Shown here one piece after another: positions 15,900-24,912 of a stretch of DNA of 64,000 bases. The position numbers and the translations under genes are program-made. The notes beneath the pieces were generated by a model. The model did no database searches, was not told the origin of the DNA, and saw only the letters and a program-made list of their open reading frames with translations. Source of the DNA: DATEDA01 sp963744255 (GTDB lineage Bacteria > Pseudomonadota > Gammaproteobacteria > Burkholderiales > SG8-39); assembly GCA_963744255.1 (NCBI GenBank), contig CAVUSZ010000049.1, positions 83,724 through 147,723 of the forward strand, in the 5' to 3' direction. The number at the start of each line of letters is the position of its first letter. Positions within the stretch are counted from its first letter, which is position 1.

Positions 15900-18804
15900 T
15901 CATCCGCACGAGCCGACCGCCCCGCACGCGGTGCAGAAATCGCACCCGTCCTTGCGGATCACGGTGTAGTTGCCGCATTCGTTGCACAGCGCGCCCTGCA
16001 TCGGCTTCGGCGAGGCGTCGCCGCGCGGCGATTCCAGGATGCCCATCTCGCGCGTCGGGTAGCCGTGCTCGTCCAGCACGCCGAGCATCGCGTAGCGGTG
16101 CATGACGAGCCGCGCGAGATAGGCGACCGTCGACGGCCAGTTCTGCTGGCGCCGCTCGCCGGGCACGAATGCCATGAAATCGCCGAGCGGCTCCGAGTAG
16201 TTGAGGAGCTTCCGCAGCTTCATGCCGATCCACGCCGGGTCGAGCACGCGCATGTCGAGAGAGAATCCGCGCGAGCCCGTCGAGCGCGCGCGGGTAGTGC
16301 CCGGCGAGGAACATCGCGTATGGCCGCGTCACGCGGTCGGGCAGCGTGATCTCCTTCAAGCCGACGACGAAATCCTCCCCCGAGGCCGGGTTGCGGATGT
16401 CGACCGTCCACGACAGCGTCCCGTCGGTGCCGGTGCGCGGCTCTTCGACGGCGAACATCGCGTCGAGCACCGGATGCGGCCGGCCCTCGGGCGACAGGAG
16501 ATCGGGACTCTTCTCGTCGAGGGCGCCGAGCTGATCGCAGCGCCACCGGATGACCTGCGCGAGGCCGGCGGCGACGCTCGGCACGAGCTTGCGCTCGCCG
16601 TGCGGCGGGAACGGCAGCTCGAATGAGTGGTCACCCGGCGTCTTCGCGAGGACGTCGAGCTTCAGCGCGAGCCACGCGCGGTCCTTCGCGCGCATGTCCA
16701 TCGACAGCGTCTTCGCGACCGCGCCGAGGCCGCGGGGCTGTTCGGCGCCGTTCACCCAGACCTCGAACGGGAAGGTCTTGCCTTCCTCGTCCACGTGCCC
16801 GACGAACAGCGCGAACTCGCCGCCGGGATGCTCGAGCATGTAGGTCCACGCGAGGTTGCCCGATGGGAGGTTCGGCCGGTTCGGCCACGCGAGCGAGGCG
16901 AGCACCGGCGCCGGCAGGCTCTTGATCGAGAGCCGGCGGTTCGCCTCTGAGATCGAGACGTCCTGCGGCGCGTTTCTCTGCGCGTCGGTTTGCTCCTGGG
17001 ATTCAACCGACAGCACCGCGCCGAGGACCTTGTTCGGGCGGTAGGTCGCGAGCCCCTTGAGCCCCGCGCGCCAGGCGGTGAGGTAGAGATCCTCGAACTC
17101 GCCGTAGGGGTAATCCTCGGGGACGTTCACCGTCTTCGAGATGCTGGTGTCGATCAGCGGCGCGACCGCGGCCACCATGTCCTTGTGCGCCTGCGCCGAG
17201 ATCTCGAGAGCGGTCGTGAAGTACGGCGGGAGGCTCCGCACATCGCCGCCCAGATGCCGGTACAGCCGCCACGCGTGATCCTCGACCTGGTACTCCTTCC
17301 AGGTGCCGTCGGACATGCGCTTGCGCCGCGAGTAGGTCCACGAGAACGGCGGCTCGATGCCGTTCGACGCGTTGTCGGCGAAGGCGAGGCTGATCGTCCC
17401 GGTCGGCGCGATCGCGAGCAGGTGGGAATTGCGGATCCCGTGCTGCCTGATCCTGGTCTTGAGCTCCATCGGCAGCCGCGAGGCGAAGTTGCCGCCGGAG
17501 AGAAAGAGATCGGCGTTGAAGAGCGGGAAAGCACCGCGCTCGCGGGCCAGCTCGATCGACGCGAGGTACGCGCGGTCGCGCATGCTCTCCGCGATCCTCG
17601 TCGCCATCGCGCGCGCCTCGGCCGTGTCGTACCGCAGGCGCAGCATGATCAGCGCGTCGCCGAGGCCGGTGAAGCCGAGGCCGACGCGGCGCTTCGCCAT
17701 CGCCTCGTCGCGCTGCTGGCGGAGCGGCCACGGCGTCGCATCGAGCACGTTGTCGAGCATGCGGACCGCCACTTCGACGACCCGGCCGAACGTCGCGAAG
17801 TCGAATTCCGCCTTCTCGGCGAACGGCCGCTTCACGAATCTCGTCAGATCGATCGACCCGAGGTCGCAGCACCCGTAGGCCGGCAGCATCTCCTCGGCGC
17901 AGGGGTTCGAGGCCTCGATCGTCTCGCAGTAGTAGAGGTTGTTGTCCTTGTTCACGCGGTCGAGGAACAGCACGCCCGGCTCGGCATGGCCGTAGGTCGA
18001 GCGCATGATCTGGTCCCACAGCTCGCGCGCGCGGACCTTCCGATACACCCACATCCCGTCCGCGCGCTGGTACGCGCCGGCATCCTTCGCGTCCTGCGAC
18101 GGCTCGGCCTTGTGCGCCAGCTCGAAGTCGGTATCGCCTTCGACCGCGCGCATGAACGCATCGGTAGCGCCGACCGAGATGTTGAAGTTTGTGAGCTCGC
18201 CCCCGTCCTTGGCGTGGATGAAGCCCTCGACGTCGGGATGATCGCAGCGGAGCACGCCCATCTGCGCGCCGCGGCGCGAGCCCGCCGATTCCACCGTCTC
18301 GCACGAGCGGTCGAACACGCGCATGTACGACACCGGGCCGCTCGCGCGCGACATCGTGCCGCGGACCAGCGCGCCCTGCGGCCGGATCGAGGAGAAGTCG
18401 TAACCGACGCCGCCGCCGCGGCGCATCGTCTCCGCCGCTTCGGCGAGCGCCGTGTAGATCCCCGGCTTGCCTTCGACGACCTCGGTGATCGAGTCGCCGA
18501 CGGGCTGGACAAAGCAGTTGATCAGGGTCGCGGTAAGCGTGGTGCCGGCGGCCGAATTGATCCGGCCGGCGGGAATGAAGCCGCGCTCCTGCGCTTCCAG
18601 GAACTTCGCTTCCCAGTGCGCGCGTCCGTCCTCGGCTTCGACGGCCGCGAGCGCGCGCGCCACGCGGCGGCGCACCTCGTTGACGGTTCGTTCGTTCCCC
18701 TTGGCGTACTTCTCGACCAGCACCTCGCCCGAGATCTCCTGCTCGGGCAGCGGGGCGGCTACCTCGGATTTGTCAGTTTGATCAGTGGAGTCAACGCGTT
18801 GCAT
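15900..18804 (-). CDS. nrdJ: Coenzyme B12-dependent (class II) ribonucleotide reductase, frame broken near the 3' end
   Basis: Reduces ribonucleotides to deoxyribonucleotides using adenosylcobalamin, with no separate radical subunit. Visible motifs include FIPAGRINSAAG, the first redox Cys in LINCFVQPVGDS, ETMRRGGGVGYDFSSIRP, the catalytic site NPCAEEMLPAYGCCDLGSID, and IAPTGTISLAFADNASNGIE. The C-terminus reads MRVLDPAWIGMKLRKLLNYS and ends in a Cys cluster (CNECGNYTVI, CDFCTACGAVGSC) that acts as the reducing tail. These last 118 residues are one frame away from the body: near 16258 a CT run (CTCTCTC on the coding strand) fits a lost CT unit. Unshifted, the frame runs to 15886 with meaningless sequence. 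No nrdB is nearby, as expected for class II. Confidence 0.93.
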
Positions 18805-18940
18805 CCTGGTTCTCGATTCTCGTCAGCACTCGGGAGAGGGCGTGGAGGATACGCCGGTTCGCTGCCCGGAGCAGCCCGCGGTCGGGGTGCAAGCCGGGGC
18901 GACATCCTGACATGGGCGGAAAGTCATGCCGTTAGCCGGA

Positions 18941-19030
18941 TCAAGGCAGTTGGGATCGCTTCTTAACGTACTCCTTGAATTTGCGACGCGCAAGCGTCAC
19001 GCGTTTGCGAGCCTTTTCAAGGCACTGCAT
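18941..19030 (-). CDS. Possible 29-residue Lys/Arg-rich peptide
   Basis: ATG 19030 to TGA 18941 encodes MQCLEKARKRVTLARRKFKE followed by YVKKRSQLP. In-frame codons upstream (GRPYSDHD before the Met) also read sensibly, so this may be the end of a longer decayed gene. Codon use is less G/C-biased than in neighbouring genes, suggesting foreign origin or no selection. No family is recognised. It lies just upstream of nrdJ on the same strand. Confidence 0.3.
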   Translation of the reverse strand: MQCLEKARKRVTLARRKFKEYVKKRSQLP

Positions 19031-19074
19031 GTCGTGGTCAGAGTAGGGACGGCCCCAAGATATTGGGTCGCGGG

Positions 19075-19090
19075 TGTGACTTTTTTCACG
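19075..19090 (+). promoter_or_regulatory. CRP/FNR-like site upstream of msrA
   Basis: TGTGA-CTTTTT-TCACG matches the CRP family consensus TGTGA-N6-TCACA at nine of ten fixed positions. The likely -10 box GACAAT (19116-19121) puts the site centre near -45, close to the class II activator position (-41.5). A GGAGGA ribosome site precedes ATG 19195. A cAMP- or redox-responsive activator is therefore plausible for msrA. The assignment rests on pattern only. Confidence 0.4.
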
Positions 19091-19194
19091 TTCGGCGCGC
19101 GGCTGCTTTTCGGTGGACAATCGAGCGGCCGCCGGCGCAAGGATCGGGCCGCGCCGCGCGACGAAAACCAGCGCCGATCACGGAGGATTACCGC

Positions 19195-19776
19195 ATGCCC
19201 GTCCAGCCCACCCCCCCCGACCAGATCCCGGCTGGCAGGGAAGTCGCTACGCTCGCCGGTGGCTGCTTCTGGTGCCTCGAGGCAGTGTACGACGATCTCG
19301 CCGGCGTCGAATCGGTCGAATCGGGCTACATGGGCGGCCGCTCGCGCGAGCCGTCGTACGAGGAGGTGTGCGGCGGCGACAGCGGGCACGCGGAGGTCGT
19401 GCGCGTCACGTACGACCCCAAGGTGATCTCGTTCCGCGACATCCTCCAGGTGTTCTTCGTGATCCACGATCCGACGACCCTCAACCGCCAGGGCAACGAC
19501 GTCGGCACGCAGTATCGTTCGGCGATCTTCTATCACTCGCCCGAGCAGAAGAGGGTCGCCGACGAGGTGATTGCCGAGCTCACCCGCGAGAAGGTTTACG
19601 ACGATCGGATCGTCACCGAACTGACGCCGGCGGTCGACTTCTGGGTGGCCGAGCGCTACCACCAGGACTACTTCCGCAACAACCCCGGCCAGCCCTACTG
19701 CATGTGGGTGGTGGCGCCGAAGGTCCAGAAGTTCCGCAAGCATTTCCTCGCGAAGGTCAAGAAGGCGGCGCGCTGA
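19195..19776 (+). CDS. msrA: Peptide methionine-(S)-S-oxide reductase, cytoplasmic
   Basis: 193 residues. Reduces methionine-S-sulfoxide in proteins after oxidative damage. The active site GGCFWCLEAVYDDL has catalytic Cys24 followed by Cys27. SGYMGG, YEEVCGGDSGHAEVVRVTYD, GNDVGTQYRSAIFYHSPEQK and AERYHQDYFRNNP are all conserved MsrA blocks. There is no signal peptide, so it acts in the cytoplasm. CGGAGGA lies upstream of ATG 19195. A second, exported MsrA is encoded at 31017-31646. Confidence 0.97.
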   Translation: MPVQPTPPDQIPAGREVATLAGGCFWCLEAVYDDLAGVESVESGYMGGRSREPSYEEVCGGDSGHAEVVRVTYDPKVISFRDILQVFFVIHDPTTLNRQGNDVGTQYRSAIFYHSPEQKRVADEVIAELTREKVYDDRIVTELTPAVDFWVAERYHQDYFRNNPGQPYCMWVVAPKVQKFRKHFLAKVKKAAR

Positions 19777-19803
19777 GCCGGGCGTAGAATCCGCGCGCCC
19801 GGC
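19777..19803 (+). terminator. Hairpin downstream of msrA
   Basis: GCCGGGCG-TAGAATCCGCG-CGCCCGGC forms an 8-bp all-GC stem starting one base after the msrA stop codon. There is no T-run, so it would be a weak or Rho-assisted terminator, or an mRNA-stabilising hairpin. Confidence 0.4.
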
Positions 19804-19839
19804 CAGGCCTCACCGTGCCCCGGGTGCGAGGAGGCGGAG

Positions 19840-20167
19840 ATGTTCGGCCGGCTGATGCCCTTCGAGGGGCGGTTCTTCGAGCTGTTCAACGCGCTCGCGG
19901 ACGAGATCGTCGAGGCGGGCCGCGAGCTCGCGGCGATGATGGAGAAATTCGACGACCTCGAGCGGCGCGCCTACACCAGCTCGTCACCCGCATGGACGAC
20001 ATCCTCGACCTCATCGAGGGTCGATCGTCGGGGTTGGCGCGATACGGAAGCTCTCGGCCGTGCGCTGGGGCATCGCGGGACGCATCGTCTGGGCGTGGAT
20101 CTTCACCATCCCGTGCGCGGGACTGATCGCCGGGGTCGCATGGTGGCTCGCCGAACGCTACGCGTGA
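19840..20167 (+). pseudogene. Collapsed DUF47 (PhoU-like) and PiT phosphate permease relic
   Basis: Three pieces of a phosphate-transport operon lie head to tail in different frames. Piece 1 (from ATG 19840) reads MFGRLMPFEGRFFELFNALA through EKFDDLERRA, the N-terminus of a DUF47/PhoU-like protein. Piece 2 (from about 19973) reads HQLVTRMDDILDLIEG, a motif that in DUF47 proteins lies some 40 residues further on. Piece 3 (from about 20021) reads SIVGVGAIRKLSAVRWGIAG, then RIVWAWIFTIPCAGLIAGVA and ends WWLAERYA*, the last membrane region of a PiT-type inorganic phosphate permease. So most of DUF47 and nearly all of the permease are missing. GGAGGCGGAG still precedes the ATG. The cause is either two deletions or an assembly collapse. 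Confidence 0.8.
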
Positions 20168-20177
20168 GGGCCGCGCG

Positions 20178-20882
20178 ATGAAATCGCGCGCGCTTCACCG
20201 CTGGGACCTCACCCCGAAGGAGGCGACGGCGCTGCAGGCCGAGCTGCGCGATCGCGTCGTGCGCGAGGTGGCCCTCGGGGACGTCCGCCGCGTCGCCGGC
20301 GTCGACGTGGGCTTCGAGAACGAAGGGAAGGTGACTCGCGCGGCGGTAGCGGTGCTCGACTTCCCGGCGCTTTCGCTCGTCGAGCGTGCCGTCGCGCGGC
20401 AGCCCACGCGGTTTCCGTACGTCCCGGGCCTGCTCTCGTTCCGGGAGGCGCCCGCAGTGCTCGCCGCGTTCGAGCGGCTGAGCGCGGCGCCCGATCTCAT
20501 CCTCTACGACGGCCAGGGCATTGCGCATCCGCGCCGCTTCGGCATCGCGAGCCACGTCGGGCTGTTGCTGGACGTGCCGTCGATCGGCGTCGCCAAGACG
20601 CGGCTCGTCGGCGAGCACCGACGACTGGCCGCGCGCAAGGGCGCCTGGGTGCCGCTCGTCGATGCCGGCGAGACGATCGGGGCCGTGCTGCGGACGCGCG
20701 CGGGGGTGGCGCCGCTCTATGTCTCCATCGGCCATCGCGTCAGTCTCCAAGCCGCGGTCCGATGGGTGATGGCGTGCACGGCACGCTATCGCCTCCCCGA
20801 GACGACACGGTGGGCGCATCACCTCGCTTCCGTCGACGAGAGCGGAAGAACCCTGCAGCCGAAGGCGTTGGCCAGCCGATGA
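20178..20882 (+). CDS. nfi: Endonuclease V (deoxyinosine-specific)
   Basis: 234 residues. Nicks DNA at the second phosphodiester bond 3' of deoxyinosine, starting repair of deaminated adenine. All catalytic landmarks are present: Asp43 in VAGVDVGFE, the PYVPGLLSFRE wedge motif with Glu90, and Asp111 in YDGQGIAHPRRFGIASHVG. PSIGVAKTRLVG and IGHRVSLQAAV complete the fold. The start at 20178 is 11 bases after the relic's stop codon. Length is normal for the family. Confidence 0.95.
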   Translation: MKSRALHRWDLTPKEATALQAELRDRVVREVALGDVRRVAGVDVGFENEGKVTRAAVAVLDFPALSLVERAVARQPTRFPYVPGLLSFREAPAVLAAFERLSAAPDLILYDGQGIAHPRRFGIASHVGLLLDVPSIGVAKTRLVGEHRRLAARKGAWVPLVDAGETIGAVLRTRAGVAPLYVSIGHRVSLQAAVRWVMACTARYRLPETTRWAHHLASVDESGRTLQPKALASR

Positions 20883-20938
20883 GAACGGCGGTGCGCCGCC
20901 GGCGCTCCGGCGCGGGGAGCGTCGCGCCGGTGGAACGA

Positions 20939-21199
20939 TCAATCCCGCTGCGGCAGATCGAAGAGCGGCAGCTGCACGGTGCCGAGCAGCACCGCCTCCT
21001 CGACCGCACGCTTCGCTTCCTTGAGCGTGACCGTCCGGCCGGTGTAGGTACCGGCTTCCCAGCGGTAGCGCGAGCCTGCTCGACCGCCGCGGTCGAGATG
21101 CACCACGCCGATCCGGGTCGTGCCGAGCCACAGCCCGTGCGAGAGGTAGCCCCGCTCCCAGACCGGCTTTTTCTTGATTCTTCGCTTCCGCGTCGCCAT
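20939..21199 (-). CDS. Small basic conserved hypothetical protein
   Basis: 86 residues starting MATRKRRIKKKPVWERGYLS and containing GLWLGTTRIGVVHLDRGGRA and the TYTGRTVTLKEAKRAVEEAV segment. It has a basic N-terminus and a beta-rich middle, no signal peptide and no membrane helix. Ending QLPLFDLPQRD is well formed. I do not recognise the family. It is convergent with nfi. Codon use matches the genome, and I chose ATG 21199 over an upstream extension that looks like noise. Confidence 0.6.
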   Translation of the reverse strand: MATRKRRIKKKPVWERGYLSHGLWLGTTRIGVVHLDRGGRAGSRYRWEAGTYTGRTVTLKEAKRAVEEAVLLGTVQLPLFDLPQRD

Positions 21200-21416
21200 T
21201 CCAGCGTCCTCGCGGCGTCGGGGCCGGAATCGTACCGCGGGGCGACGAAGAAGGCGAGGAAAGTCACACCCGCTCCCGGCGCGGGCGGGCGACCCGCAAG
21301 GGCTTCGCGGGCAGAACACCCGGATGCCTGCGACCGTCAGCGGCTCCTACGGACGCCAGCTCCTTACGGAGACTGTCTTCCTCGGCCGAGTTCGGCAAGT
21401 CGCACCGGCACGAGTC

Positions 21417-21947
21417 CTACCACCGCCCCGGCCACAGCGTGACCCATAGCCCGACCGTGGCGATATCGTTGTAGCGCTCGATCTTCGGGAAGAACGTCGC
21501 GTTCAGCGTCACCGGCCCCATGTCCCACGCGACCAGCGGCAGCGGTGCGATGAACGTCCGCCCGTCGTTGTAGGTGTCGCTGTTGAGCACGGCGAGGGCC
21601 GCGCCGATCTGGAATCCGCCGCCGGCGTGCCAGAGCGCGCCCGCGCCCGCAAGCACCGCGGTGTTACTGCCGGAGTCGTTGAACACGCCCGCGTCGGCGA
21701 AGAACTGCCAGCGCCCGCTCGCGGCGAATCGCCAGCGCACGCCGAGCCCCAGATTCACCTCGTTGTCGACGCCGAGCGCGCGCGCGCGATCGCGGTCGAA
21801 GTGATACGAGAGTCCGTAGACGTTTATGCCGACTTCGTCGGCGCGCGCCGCGCCGCAGGTGACGACTAAGAGCGCTAGGGCGGCGAGGAGGCGGGCGAGG
21901 CCGACGCCCGTCGCACGGGCTCGCGCCGAGGTGGCTGGGGTGTTCAC
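21417..21947 (-). CDS. PagP-like outer-membrane beta-barrel (possible lipid A acyltransferase)
   Basis: 176 residues: a signal peptide (ends near CGAARA at residue 36) then alternating strands typical of a small barrel. The arrangement resembles lipid A palmitoyltransferase PagP. His49 (YGLSYHFDR) and the pair Asp91-Ser92 (FNDSGSN) are 42 residues apart; in E. coli PagP the catalytic His33 and Asp76-Ser77 are 43 apart. The late block RTFIAPLPLVAWDMGPVTLN, ending in ATFFP, parallels the PagP strand pair around IPLPVLLP and GPVTFQMTYIP. Similarity is remote, so the call is an inference. If right, it would modify lipid A in the outer membrane. A CRP-like palindrome lies upstream at 22043-22058. 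Confidence 0.55.
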   Translation of the reverse strand: MNTPATSARARATGVGLARLLAALALLVVTCGAARADEVGINVYGLSYHFDRDRARALGVDNEVNLGLGVRWRFAASGRWQFFADAGVFNDSGSNTAVLAGAGALWHAGGGFQIGAALAVLNSDTYNDGRTFIAPLPLVAWDMGPVTLNATFFPKIERYNDIATVGLWVTLWPGRW

Positions 21948-22042
21948 GTGTGCGGTAGCGCGCCGCCGGGCGTCCGCGGCCCGGCGCGCGTCCTATGACA
22001 TTCGAATAATACCGCAGGGTACGGAGCGCACCGCCTGCAGCG

Positions 22043-22058
22043 CGTGACGCAGGTCACG
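22043..22058 (-). promoter_or_regulatory. CRP-like palindrome upstream of the PagP-like gene
   Basis: CGTGACGCAGGTCACG is a perfect palindrome with arms CGTGAC/GTCACG and fits GTGA-N6-TCAC, the core of CRP family sites. It lies 96-111 bases upstream of ATG 21947. On the minus strand a TATTAT box (22011-22006) follows. It could equally serve the GH17-GT2 gene's 3' region, but the position favours the PagP-like gene. Confidence 0.35.
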
Positions 22059-22115
22059 GTGCCGCCGTTAACGACGCCGCAACGGATGCAGCGGACTACG
22101 ACCTGCCGGGGCCGC

Positions 22116-24779
22116 TCACGCCGCGACGCGAACCGGTGCGAGCCCGGCCTCGGGATACGGTACCGCGGAGACCGCCGCACGGCCGCTCGCGCTGGCGATC
22201 CAGCTGCACGCAACGGCAGCGGCATACGGCACCGCCTGCGCCCCGAGCACTGCCGCCCACAGCATCGCCTCGACGTGGTCGGTGCCGAAGCGCCACACGA
22301 CGCCGGCGGCGGCCAGCGCGAGGGCGACGAGCATCAACCATTCCTCGCGCGCCGGCGCGGATCGCTTCGGGGCGGCGCCGCCGTTCGTGCCCTTGGCGGT
22401 GCGATTGAAGGTGCCGTTCTTCCGCGCGAGGCCGGCGAAGACGCCGCGCGCGATCGCGTGCGAGAGCGCCATGCTGGCGACCGAGGCACCCAGCACGTCG
22501 GCCCAGCTGCATTGCACCCGCGCGCGGTAGAGCACCGGCCCGAACAGTGCCTTGCACGCGAGGAAGACGAGCACCGGCACGAGATACAGGTCGAGCGGCA
22601 GCGTGAAGATCCCGGGCGCGGCGATCGCGCCGATCGTCCAGGCGAGCGCCCCGAACGCGAAGACGAGATGCAGCGCGTCGGCGAACCACGAGCACCAGCC
22701 GGTGAGGAAGTGATAGCGTTGACCCGCCCCGAGCTCGCCCGGCAGCAGCAGGGCGCGCAGGTGGCGCTTGAGAATCTGCATCGCGCCGAATGCCCAGCGG
22801 AAGCGCTGGGCCTTGAATGCCGCGAAATCCGACGGCGTGAGCCCGCGCCCCATCACCGCGTCGACGTAGCGCACGTCGTGGCCCGCCCGCATCAGGCGCA
22901 GCCCGAGCTCCGCGTCCTCGCAGATGCACCATTCCGCCCAGCCGCCGACCTTCTCGAGCGCCTGCCGGCGCACCAGCGTCATCGTGCCGTGCTGGATGAT
23001 CGCGTTCCGCTCGTTGCGGTGGTGCATGCCGATGCGGAAGAACCCGTCGAACTCCCAGTTCGCCATCCGCCGGAACGCGCAAGCCTCGAACTCGCGGTGC
23101 GCCTGGGGCGCCTGCACGACCGCGACGCCCGGCTCGGCGAAGTGCCCCACGAGGCGCGCGAGCCAGCCGCGGTCGACCGCGTAGTCCGCGTCGACGACCC
23201 CGATGACCTCGGCGCGCGGGTCGGTCTCGCGCAGCGCGAAGTTGAGTGCGCCCGCCTTGAAGCCGGGCCACTCCGGGAGATGGAAGAACCGGAAGCGGGC
23301 CCCGAGCCGTGCGCAGTGCGCCTCGACGGGGCGCCACAGCCGCTCGTCGCGGGTGTTGTTGTCGACGACGACGACCTCGAAGTTGCGATAGTCGAGCCGC
23401 GCCAGGGAATCGAGCGTCAGGATCACCATCTCCGGCGGCTCGTTGCACGCCGGGAGATGGATCGAAACGAACGGCTCGTGCCCGAAGGCCGCCGGCGCGA
23501 GCGGATGGAACTCGCGGCGCCATGCGCGGCGCCACAGCACCTCGACGAACTCGAATCCGTTCGCGAGCAGCACGAGGAGCATCGCCGCGGCAGCGGGAAC
23601 GAGGATCGCGATCGCCGCCCAGTCGACCGGACGCAGGTAGAACTCGAGGGGAATCGTCGCGAGCCAGACGAGCGCGGCGACCGCGCCCTGGATCAGCGCG
23701 CAGAATACGATCCGTCCGGTCGTGCGAAGCCGCCGGAATGCGAGCGCGAACCAGAGCATCAGCGGCGCCGCGACGAGCGACGCGGCGATCGCCTTCGTGC
23801 GCCAGCGCGCGTCCGCCTCGACCGGCCCGTCGAGCGCGAACTTCGGCGTGCGGTCGGCGTGGTACATCCCCCAGTACGCGCCGGCGCGGCCTTCGTGCGC
23901 CGCCTTCCATGGCTGGTCGAACATCTCCATCAGGTAGTAGTCGAGCGGGCGCTCGGCCGTGCGCGCGAGAAACTCGCGGGTGAACGCAGCCTGCGCCGCG
24001 GGCGACGCGACCGCCCCGCCGACGCGGTCGCCGCGGCTCGGCCAGCCGATCTCGCCGATCACGATGCGCTTCTTCGGGAACGCCCGGCGGAGCTCCGCGT
24101 AGCGCGCCAGCGCGTAATCGACCGCGTGCTCGGCCGGCACGCCTTCCCAGTAGGGCAGCAGATGCACCGTTATGAAGTCGACGTGGCGGGCGAGCTGGGG
24201 GTAACGCAACCAGACGTGCCACGGCTCGGCGGTCGATGCGGGGACGCGGGCCGCGCGCTTCACGCGCGTGATGTCGGCGATCAGCGCCGGGACGCTCAGG
24301 TCGCCGCGCAGGATCGACTCGTTGCCCACGATGACCCGATCGACGTTGGGGTTCTCGCGCGCGAGGCGCACCAGCGCCGCGATCTCCCGCTCGTTGTTCT
24401 CGTCGCGGCGGTCCAGCCATGCGCCAGCCGTCACCCGGAACCCGCGCATGCCCGCGAGCGCAACCACTTCCGCGTTCTCGATCGACGAGTAGGTCCGCAG
24501 CCGGTCCGCGAACCCCGCGACGCGGTCGAGGTCGGCGGCAAGCTCGTCCTCGCCCGAGAAGATGCCGAGCGTGGGATCCTGGTGACGCTGGTACCCGCTG
24601 AACGCAACCCCGTGCACCTTGTCGGGACCGGGCGGTAGGGTGAGCGGCGGGTGTGCAGCGGACCAGAGCGCGAAGTTCGCGACTGCGATCAGCGCGGCGA
24701 TCATCACCGCAGCGACCAGGGCGGATGCCGAGCGGCGTTCGCTCGGCGCAGGCAGGATATGGACGCTGGCAGCGCTCAT
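22116..24779 (-). CDS. GH17-GT2 fusion, membrane beta-glucan synthase
   Basis: 887 residues. An N-terminal membrane anchor (about 18-40) is followed by a GH17-type glucanase/transglycosylase domain (about 55-310) with likely acid/base Glu154 (VIVGNESIL) and nucleophile Glu243 (VIGEIGWPSRG). Membrane helices (about 330-420) follow, then a GT2 synthase domain with VVDADYAV, CICEDAELG (ED) and KAQRFRWAFG (Q-x-x-RW), and C-terminal helices. This layout is that of the NdvB/NdvC-type beta-1,3-glucan proteins that make and remodel periplasmic or cyclic glucans. UDP-glucose would be the donor. A stand-alone GH17 protein is encoded close upstream (25228-26892). Confidence 0.88.
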   Translation of the reverse strand: MSAASVHILPAPSERRSASALVAAVMIAALIAVANFALWSAAHPPLTLPPGPDKVHGVAFSGYQRHQDPTLGIFSGEDELAADLDRVAGFADRLRTYSSIENAEVVALAGMRGFRVTAGAWLDRRDENNEREIAALVRLARENPNVDRVIVGNESILRGDLSVPALIADITRVKRAARVPASTAEPWHVWLRYPQLARHVDFITVHLLPYWEGVPAEHAVDYALARYAELRRAFPKKRIVIGEIGWPSRGDRVGGAVASPAAQAAFTREFLARTAERPLDYYLMEMFDQPWKAAHEGRAGAYWGMYHADRTPKFALDGPVEADARWRTKAIAASLVAAPLMLWFALAFRRLRTTGRIVFCALIQGAVAALVWLATIPLEFYLRPVDWAAIAILVPAAAAMLLVLLANGFEFVEVLWRRAWRREFHPLAPAAFGHEPFVSIHLPACNEPPEMVILTLDSLARLDYRNFEVVVVDNNTRDERLWRPVEAHCARLGARFRFFHLPEWPGFKAGALNFALRETDPRAEVIGVVDADYAVDRGWLARLVGHFAEPGVAVVQAPQAHREFEACAFRRMANWEFDGFFRIGMHHRNERNAIIQHGTMTLVRRQALEKVGGWAEWCICEDAELGLRLMRAGHDVRYVDAVMGRGLTPSDFAAFKAQRFRWAFGAMQILKRHLRALLLPGELGAGQRYHFLTGWCSWFADALHLVFAFGALAWTIGAIAAPGIFTLPLDLYLVPVLVFLACKALFGPVLYRARVQCSWADVLGASVASMALSHAIARGVFAGLARKNGTFNRTAKGTNGGAAPKRSAPAREEWLMLVALALAAAGVVWRFGTDHVEAMLWAAVLGAQAVPYAAAVACSWIASASGRAAVSAVPYPEAGLAPVRVAA

Positions 24780-24912
24780 TCGATTCGGGACTCAGGGACC
24801 AGGGTGAAAACGCTCGCGGCGCTCGACGGTTGACGAGCGGAACGCAAACGCCGTGCCGGGCATCGGATAGTGCCACGCGCGCGTCGGATTGGGGCAAAAA
24901 AAGAGAAGTTCA

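Larger units (their letters stand above)
18805..19194. other. 390-bp intergenic region between nrdJ and msrA
   Basis: Divergent control region with lower GC than its surroundings. It holds a possible 29-residue basic peptide gene (18941-19030, minus), an inverted repeat CCCAA-GATA-TTGGG (19054-19067), a CRP-like site (19075-19090) and a GACAAT -10-like box (19116-19121) leading to msrA. I looked for a cobalamin riboswitch upstream of nrdJ and for NrdR boxes and found neither. Confidence 0.6.

Noticed and set aside
18805..18960. Cobalamin riboswitch upstream of nrdJ
   Set aside because: The leader has CATGTCAGGATGTCGCCCC, vaguely like a B12 box, but the other conserved riboswitch elements are missing.
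22044..24638. Long open frame antisense to the GH17-GT2 gene
   Set aside because: Shadow of the synthase gene. Composition is Arg/Glu/His-rich without any domain, whereas the minus strand carries all catalytic motifs.
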